NCBI RefSeq assembly: GCF_016859285.1
Contig: NC_053414.1
Coordinates: forward strand, 12,401,517-12,465,516
From: Xiphias gladius
Lineage: Eukaryota > Chordata > Actinopteri > Istiophoriformes > Xiphiidae
Reading direction: 5' to 3'
DNA length: 64,000 nucleotides
The translations under genes and the position numbers were made by a program. This document shows, one piece after another, positions 57,361-64,000 of this stretch. A model generated the notes under the pieces. It did not search any database. It was not told the DNA's origin and saw nothing but the letters and a program-made list of their open reading frames with translations. Position 1 is the first letter of the stretch. Every line of letters begins with the position of its first letter.

Positions 57361-60185
57361 GTAAGTGCACTTAATATCCTATTTGTTACGTTGTAATAAA
57401 GTAACCTGTTACACAAAGTCTGCCTGCTTTTCCCTGCGCGCTTTTGTGTGCACGGTTGGGCGCAGTGACAGAAACGCGTAGGCCTCATCTTTTGTGCATT
57501 TCAACAAACTCAACTTCTACTATTTTTTTTTCTGAACCTGAAACGGCGTGTGTCGTCTCCGAGCTCAGGTTGCCGCGTAGTCCCTTGCACTTGGAGTGAC
57601 TTTACCGTGAGTTAGCAAGTAGGAGGAGGCTACTGTGTTGCTCATGGGCACTTCAGTGGGGCACATGGCTGTTGTTTTGAGACTTTTTCCTTTTGAGACA
57701 GCCTCCTCAATTTTTTGTTTTGTCATCCATTCCCATAGCATTCCCGCCGAGGATTTGTTTATCTTGGACCAATAACACAGTAAATTGATTACCTTTGGAA
57801 GTAATGCTTGTGCAGTCACAGTCAGTACTCCCTGTGTCAAAGGTGGTAGACGGTCATGCCAAGGGCAAAAGGATTTACAAAACAACCGGGGCATACATCA
57901 CAAGGATGACCACTGTCCTGCAAATTTCAAACAGTGGTTGTAGATATGCGTAATGAATTATTGTTATTCACTGCTACTGTTTACTGCCTTACACTGACCG
58001 ATCACTCATAGACCTTCATACTCATGCTACTCACACACATCATAGAATGTTACATGCTTCCAACTGATATAGGATTAGTGAGGAAAACACACATCTCTTA
58101 CTCGGCCATTAATTTTTCATACCACCAGTGAATTGTCACTGTTTTGTGTGCGATTTTCTCTGCTTATATTTCTTGCACCATGGAAAACCTTTTCATAGCC
58201 TACAGCAGCTCTGTTGCAAAAGAAGATAAGTTCAGTAGCGCATGTTAGCTGTCAAGTCTACATGCTTTCCTTGTAGATCAGTGGATATCTCCGTTATTGA
58301 TATTTGAATTACAAGGCCCGCAACTCGAGAGGAGGTATGTTTTCACAGAAACCACAGGTCCAACGAAATGTTTTTTCTGAAAGCAACAAAAGTGAAATCT
58401 AGCTAAAACTAGCTAAAGACTAAAATCTCACATTTATAACAGAATAGTGTCTGATTTGACAATGAGGAAGTCAAAATCCTACTTCACTACCTGATTGTGA
58501 GCATTTTTCTTGTGTTAGTATATGCCTTTAAGGGTGGTACTCTCCCATGGCTTCATATTGCTAATCCGAGACAGCATCTCATTTACCGTTTGTAGGAAGA
58601 ACATACCATTTTTACTCTGAGGGTCACCCTGTTGTAGAGTATGAGGTAGATGAGAACTTAGTTCCCACCATAGCATGTTCTACCCCTCTGCACCACTTGA
58701 TATAATCTCTGAAACCAAGTGTTTGCTATAATGACCCCAAAATTGTTCTTTCTCAGTAGAGTAAACAGCAGGCTGAGGGAGGACTTAGTTGTTCTCAAGG
58801 GGATATGGCAACTAGCTGTTCCAGTTTTATAACTGCTTTCTGGAAACCGTAGCAGAGAATAGCCAGGAGGCCATCTGACAGTATGTTATGAGGACCCTGG
58901 GAAGTCCTCTGATACTGATATCACGAAGAAGAATTTTACTGGTTTACAGCCGATAAGCATTAATATTATTGTTTATTTTTATAATTTATGCAAATAACCA
59001 TGGTCGGTTTTTCTAGTGGCTTTTTGTTGTTGAGAAATTTTGCATTTTTAGTCAATGGTTAGCCACTAGAAGCCAGTAAGTTTTAAAAAAAAAAGACAAC
59101 ACAGGAAGCCCACAACACCACCACCACCACTAGCCCTCTCCATTTTTTGACCAGACTTCTGTAAGGTTTATTATAACAGGTAGTGACATTCATATACAGA
59201 ACATGTTGGTTGCAGAGACCCATTATGTAGTCTACATAAGAGCTAAAACCAAAAATAGTACTTTCAGCCCAACAATCATCACATTTCAAACCCTATTTCA
59301 ACACTTAATTTATGGTTGATACCTAAGCCCTCAGGTTTAGACTGACAAAATTGGTACCAAACGTAACTTTCATGTGTAAAATATTCACATCAATCTTTAA
59401 GTTAGTCTCTCAGCATCAAAGTATCAGTTCAACAATTGAATTGGCAAATCAAGAACCCCTACAGTCCGTAATGCCATACAGCCACAAGAAACTATGTGTT
59501 TTGCAAATGGCTTTTTTCTCAGTCAACATAATACTGATTAACAGAAAAGTGGGTGGCTGGTTCCTCTCCCTGTGAAAGTTCATAGTGCTTGGTCACATGA
59601 GGCTGTGTAATCTGCAGAAGTGCTGATTTATCCTTTTTTGTTCGGATGTTACCTATCTGGCAACTGACCACCAGCTGTTTGAATAGATTGCCCAAAATAA
59701 AGAGAGAAGTTGATTCTTTTCTAAAATAGAAATCATGCAGCTGGCAATGAAGCACTGTGATTTTAGGCTGTTTAAGGATTAGTGGGATAGTTTTAGGGCA
59801 GAATGTAGAAATTGTTTTAGTATTCCAATAAACTGGGGACTTTTTTTCATTGAATAAAGCTATTTTCTTTGTTGTATTTGAGAAGAATGTTGTCAAGAGG
59901 AAACTTGCTGAAACTTTTAACTTTACTTTCTTGGATGAGATTTTTAGCTACACTGCTTATTGCCCACAGCCCTTAGTATTGTAGTATATGCTAAAATGTT
60001 CACATTAGGGCAAGGTATTGATTGAAAATTTTATATCACTGCCAGTACCATATCTGTGATATCAGTTCCAACATAAATGAAGGGGTGTTTTAATACTTAC
60101 TTGCCTAGTCAATTAATCAAACAATTGTCCAGTTAGACACTTAAATATCTGAGGTTGTATGCATATGATATAAATCTGTGGTCTG

Positions 60186-60218
60186 TTTGGTGGCACTAGG
60201 CTAAATAGTGCCACCAAA
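60186..60218. repeat. Perfect 13-bp hairpin
   Basis: TTTGGTGGCACTA and TAGTGCCACCAAA are exact reverse complements around the loop GGCTAAA. The word 'taggctaaat' recurs about 30 bases downstream. Confidence 0.95.
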
Positions 60219-60993
60219 ATGTGTCATAGGCTAAATCAGTGGATCTCAGTGATGTCCCTTGAGATCGAGAGCACTGTAGGATAGAAAACTATAGTAGCTT
60301 TGTCTCTCTTAGGGAGGAGGAGGCAGAGATGCTGAGGTTCTGTTGGCAAGGACAATCTGACAATGTTTTTGTTCCTTTGCCACCATCTGAATGGATTTTA
60401 GATGTATAGACCACAATAGAAAACTAAAATCATTTTACTGTCACATGTCAGTATCATGATAATACTGTGCTGTAACTCTTATGATATTTTGTACATATTG
60501 CCTATTGCTACTTAGAAGACAAGCAACAGCACTCCTTGCCACATTTTTGCTAGCTTTTTCTCCTCCTCGGCTTTCAGTTAAAACCATAAGGGAGACTAGC
60601 TTCATGATCGCTATTACAGATATTTGCGCTACTTGATTTGTTTCAGTACCTGTTGGGGGTCTGTTCAGAAAGCGGAGACATTACAGTTCAATTCCCACAA
60701 ATATCAATCTAGTTTATTTACACCCACCACTAGCTGGGGCTGCAGCTGTGTTAGGTGGCAGCCCCCCTCTCCCCACGCTAGTGCCCGGATACTGTAAAAA
60801 AGCAAAGTGGAAAGTGGGACAGAAGACATCTTGTAAAACTGGCATGGTCGGGCAGTATTTTGATATAGCCACTTGACCGGAGCAATGCGTAACCACATTC
60901 AACACAGGCTTGTGGACTTAACCTGCAAGGAATAACGCTGCTGGTGCTAGCACTACTAACGTTAGCCACAGTAGGCAAACCAATATGACATGC

Positions 60994-61260
60994 AGTGTTT
61001 CCCATTAATTACATAGTCTGTGGCAGCCCACCAGTCTAATTTGTCCCACCACAGTTTAATTATGAACCGAAAATAATTTTTACACTTCTCATAACAACAT
61101 AGAGATATTAGATTTAATACATTCATTTTGGGAAAAGGAGTCAAAACGATGTCTTCGCACCAAAGAAGTGGACTTGGGCCAAGCAAAATGTCAAATTCAT
61201 GCTGTTGACAGTTATGCCCCAGTTCTGCCTGTTTACCTAATTTTCTGAGGTAAAGCATTT
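60994..61260. repeat. Possible fish DNA-transposon-like repeat
   Basis: It begins 'cagtgtttcccattaatta...gtggcagcccaccagtc', a phrase typical of abundant fish non-autonomous elements. No matching right end was found, so extent and class are uncertain. Confidence 0.3.
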
Positions 61261-62506
61261 CGGCTCATTGTCATGACACATATGTTGCAGTGTTATTGAA
61301 AAACAGTATATTCCTCAAATATGCAGATCACATAAAAATCATCATGATTTATTTCTCCCATCTCTAGAGACTACCGATGTCATGGCATACCTGTTAGTTT
61401 ACTAAACTGAAAGATGTTTCTCACGATAATCAAGAAAAATTATTCAGTTATAAGAAAACCCTCTCAAGATCAGTGTATTTGTTTTGAAACAAGTGGAGCA
61501 CTCTGTGTTGTTATAGTGAACATTTGGTGGCATGTTGAATGACTGGATGAAAAATAAACAAATAGAACATCTAACAATAATATTTAATCATACCATCACT
61601 GTCAGCTCTCTATTTTAATCCCCATCTCCAGACTGAGTAGCAGTAGACCAGGAGCCAGGGCGCATGCTTACCTGATTACCTGATCGACCACTCAGGCCAA
61701 AGTTGGCCCCTAAGGCTCTGCTGTTGGTTGGTGGAGCTCAAAGTTGAAAGCAGTTCAGCCGACATGCCTGCGTCTTAGCAACCCCAACCATCATGGGCTT
61801 GACACACTATGTATTGTTGTTCGCTCTATGTCCGCTCTAACGTGAAGAGGCAATACTCACAAGTCCTTAAATTTTGGTCACTATCTCCTGATGTTGGGCA
61901 GTCACAGATCAGAAATAGTGGATGTATTTTTACAATTGATACAAGCAGTATAATGGTTATATTAGAATGGTTAGTTTTTCCTTTGTCTCTTAGACAACTC
62001 AGTCAACATTTAATAAACAGAATAAATGCCGTATATGCAATATGGCCTTAGTAGTGGATTAATTCAGCCCTTCAGTCAGAATTCTCTGAGAAAGAGTCAA
62101 CACTTCCTGGCCATTAATGTCTCATTCATGGACAGCGTGAAGGTATCTAACCGCAGTTGCTTTTGTAGGACTTTTCCCAGCCAGAGTTTGTCATAACTGT
62201 ATCCTCTGCGGTTTTCCATTTCATTGACACTGCATTTTCCATCTGGTTCTCCTTTTCCTCTTTCATTTCTCTTACCTTTCAATCTGTGAATTTCTGTCGA
62301 GGTCCACTTGTAAAACTCTCTTCAAAGGAACAGCTTGAAGGCTGGTATCTTAGGGACATCTGCAGTATGTTATCGCAGGGACCTGAGAAGATGCAGGGAT
62401 GAAGTAGCAGGGTCATTTTTCAGCACCACTCTCTTAAGAGATAGTGTGCATATGACGATATATTGCCACATCATATCTTGATATCAAAAAGAAATTACAT
62501 GTCATT

Positions 62507-63478
62507 TAGGGCTGGGGGATATAGACCAAAATTCATATCTTGGTATTTTTAGGCTAAATGGCAATAAATGATCCATACCTCGGTATTTTCTACGAAGTGG
62601 GCTTAATGTTCAGTTGTAAGTCAAAGCCACATGTGAGATGTCACAAGCACTTTTATTAAAACAGACTGTGATCAAATTAAAATACAAATACAGGGTTTCC
62701 TTCCCTGTTTTACAATATACAATTACAGAAAGTAATTGAAACATTATATAATATATTAAATAAAAATAGGCCTATCCAGTGTTTCCCTCGGGTTGAGAAT
62801 TTATTTGTGACCAATGTACATGCAGAGACTCGCGCTGTATTTCTGTAGCTACAATTTACAAATGTAAATTGTTTTTCTGCAGATGCAATTTAAAGATCTC
62901 CCCCATGCAGGCTACTGGGAAATGCTACAATTTACCGATGTTTCCTAAACGCCTCACATGCAGGCTATTGGTAGATCCTTGCTAGGCAGCTGCGCACGTA
63001 GAAGCCTCTAGTCCCCACTCAGTCACTGCAGTGCACGCAACTCAGACAGGTGTGTGGCCAAAAGTTAGTTTGAAAAGATTGAAGTAAGGTGTTCTGATAT
63101 AACATGTAAGTTGAAACCAAGTCATTTAATCTACCTGGGCAGGCCGGCCAAGTGGAGCCTATGTATGGGCTATGCTGCTGTCTCTGCGAATGCTCCTTCT
63201 GTTTATTTCAACAGCAATAACAGACTGATTAAAAAACAGTACAATCACCGGCGTTGTGTCTCCCTCCATGTTGCAGGAGAACTTTTGAGGGAGTGGGGCC
63301 GGGTTTGCGCGAAGATGCAGAGGGAGAGTGGGGGTAGGGCTGCATGGAGAATGTGAGAGAAGAGAGACGCAAACACTGGCACAGCTTTATAGAAGAAATA
63401 GGTTCAAATTATATCGAAATGAATGGTATTGTCTCATACTATCTTGTCTGAAATATATTGATATACCGCCCAGCCCTG
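62507..63478. mobile_element. Non-autonomous hAT-like DNA transposon
   Basis: The left end reads TAGGGCTGGGGGATATAGAC. The right end, reverse-complemented, reads CAGGGCTGGGCGGTATATCA. These are imperfect terminal inverted repeats of the 'CAGGGCTGGGC' type common in fish hAT-like elements. The flanks are ATGTCATT (62499-62506) and TTGTCATT (63479-63486), an 8-bp target duplication with one mismatch, as expected for hAT insertion. The 972-bp interior has no transposase frame, so it must have been moved by an enzyme made elsewhere. The interior may hold nested older repeats ('ccagtgtttccctcggg' near 62776). Confidence 0.8.
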
Positions 63479-63949
63479 TTGTCATTTAGAAGGACACTGA
63501 AACAGGATTAACATTTAAGCAGATTCCTGGTATGTCTGCTGTGTACAACATATTTACAACTTATTAGAGACATCTTGTCACTGCTGTTTGTATCGAAGGA
63601 ATACGAACCACAGACTTACCAATATTGACATTAAGGGTGGCCCACCAACCCAGCTTTGCTGATGTCGATATGTTTACAAGAAGTGTTCCCTAGCTGCTTT
63701 CAAGAATTGTCCCCTATATACTGCAACATCAATTTGTCACAGTCACATGCTTCAACTTCATTCCACATTTATTCTCCATCTTAATTCATTACAAAGAAGC
63801 AAGCAACCCAACGAGGGCTAATGCTTATATTTCAGTAGTTATTTGTAAAAGACAATCTTTCAGTTGATCATACAATGCAGTGCATAGTTGTTAGCAGGCC
63901 ATGGCCTTTAAAACATATTTCAATCATCTCTGTGGTAAATATGTAAAAT

Positions 63950-63989
63950 TATAGTGATACAGATTTTTGATTATATTGGCCAGCCCTAA
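63950..63989 (-). mobile_element. Possible terminal end of a second hAT-like element
   Basis: Reverse-complemented, the segment begins TTAGGGCTGGCCAATATAAT, resembling the terminal repeat of the element just upstream. Its partner end was not found in the window, so this may be a decayed fragment. Confidence 0.35.
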
Positions 63990-64000
63990 TTTGGCTGTGC

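Larger units (their letters stand above)
57361..64000 (+). other. gab1 intron 1 (runs past the right edge)
   Basis: At least 6.6 kb of non-coding sequence after the GTAAGT donor. I looked for the next PH-domain exon (AWKRRWFVLR-like) and did not find it. Contents include a 13-bp perfect hairpin at 60186-60218, a possible 'cagtgtttccc' type fish repeat near 60994, and the hAT-like element at 62507-63478. A related terminal sequence sits at about 63950-63989. Confidence 0.75.

Noticed and set aside
57565..57894. 109-codon minus-strand frame in gab1 intron 1
   Set aside because: No family resemblance or supporting exons.

Overview
The window is vertebrate nuclear DNA and most likely comes from a teleost fish, probably a spiny-rayed (percomorph) one. 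The evidence is GT-AG introns, CpG-rich promoter stretches, long (CA)n tracts, fish-type interspersed repeats such as the 'gttagcatgttagcatgct' family, and four genes whose proteins match vertebrate families closely. Nothing prokaryotic or viral was seen.

Four genes fill the window. (1) frem3 (+), 1291-32062, has 24 coding exons. My spliced model keeps frame throughout (9429 nt, 3142 residues). It encodes a giant type I membrane / basement-membrane protein of the FRAS1/FREM family, with a signal peptide, 12 CSPG repeats (almost all in one 5-kb exon), five Calx-beta domains, a membrane helix and a PDZ-ligand tail. (2) smarca5 (-), 41617-33573, has 24 coding exons (3108 nt, 1035 residues) and encodes the ISWI ATPase SNF2H. 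(3) usp38 (+), 45827-52790, has 10 coding exons (3117 nt, 1038 residues) and encodes a ubiquitin-specific protease with catalytic Cys454 and His845. (4) gab1 (+) contributes only its first coding exon, 57289-57360; the rest lies beyond the right edge, so 57361-64000 is intron 1.

The four genes are the neighbours found on human 4q31 (USP38, GAB1, SMARCA5, FREM3), which is why the first gene is called frem3 and not frem2. Relative to the human arrangement as I remember it, the USP38-GAB1 pair is inverted against SMARCA5-FREM3. Here smarca5 and usp38 therefore sit head to head, with 4.2 kb between start codons, and frem3 and smarca5 sit tail to tail, with 1.5 kb between stops. The genes do not form a pathway: they act in matrix, chromatin, ubiquitin and receptor signalling, and share only their location.

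Non-coding sequence makes up most of the window. frem3 introns 2 (10.7 kb) and 6 (3.8 kb) carry microsatellites and fish repeats. The usp38-gab1 interval and gab1 intron 1 carry a TG/TA microsatellite, several perfect hairpins and a 972-bp non-autonomous hAT-like transposon with visible terminal inverted repeats and a near-perfect 8-bp target duplication. I found no evidence of a new biological system. The most unusual items are two strong intronic hairpins in frem3, a stop-free 84-nt intron, the full-length FREM2-like form of frem3, and the gene-order inversion. All exon edges are my reading of splice motifs plus family homology, not transcript data.
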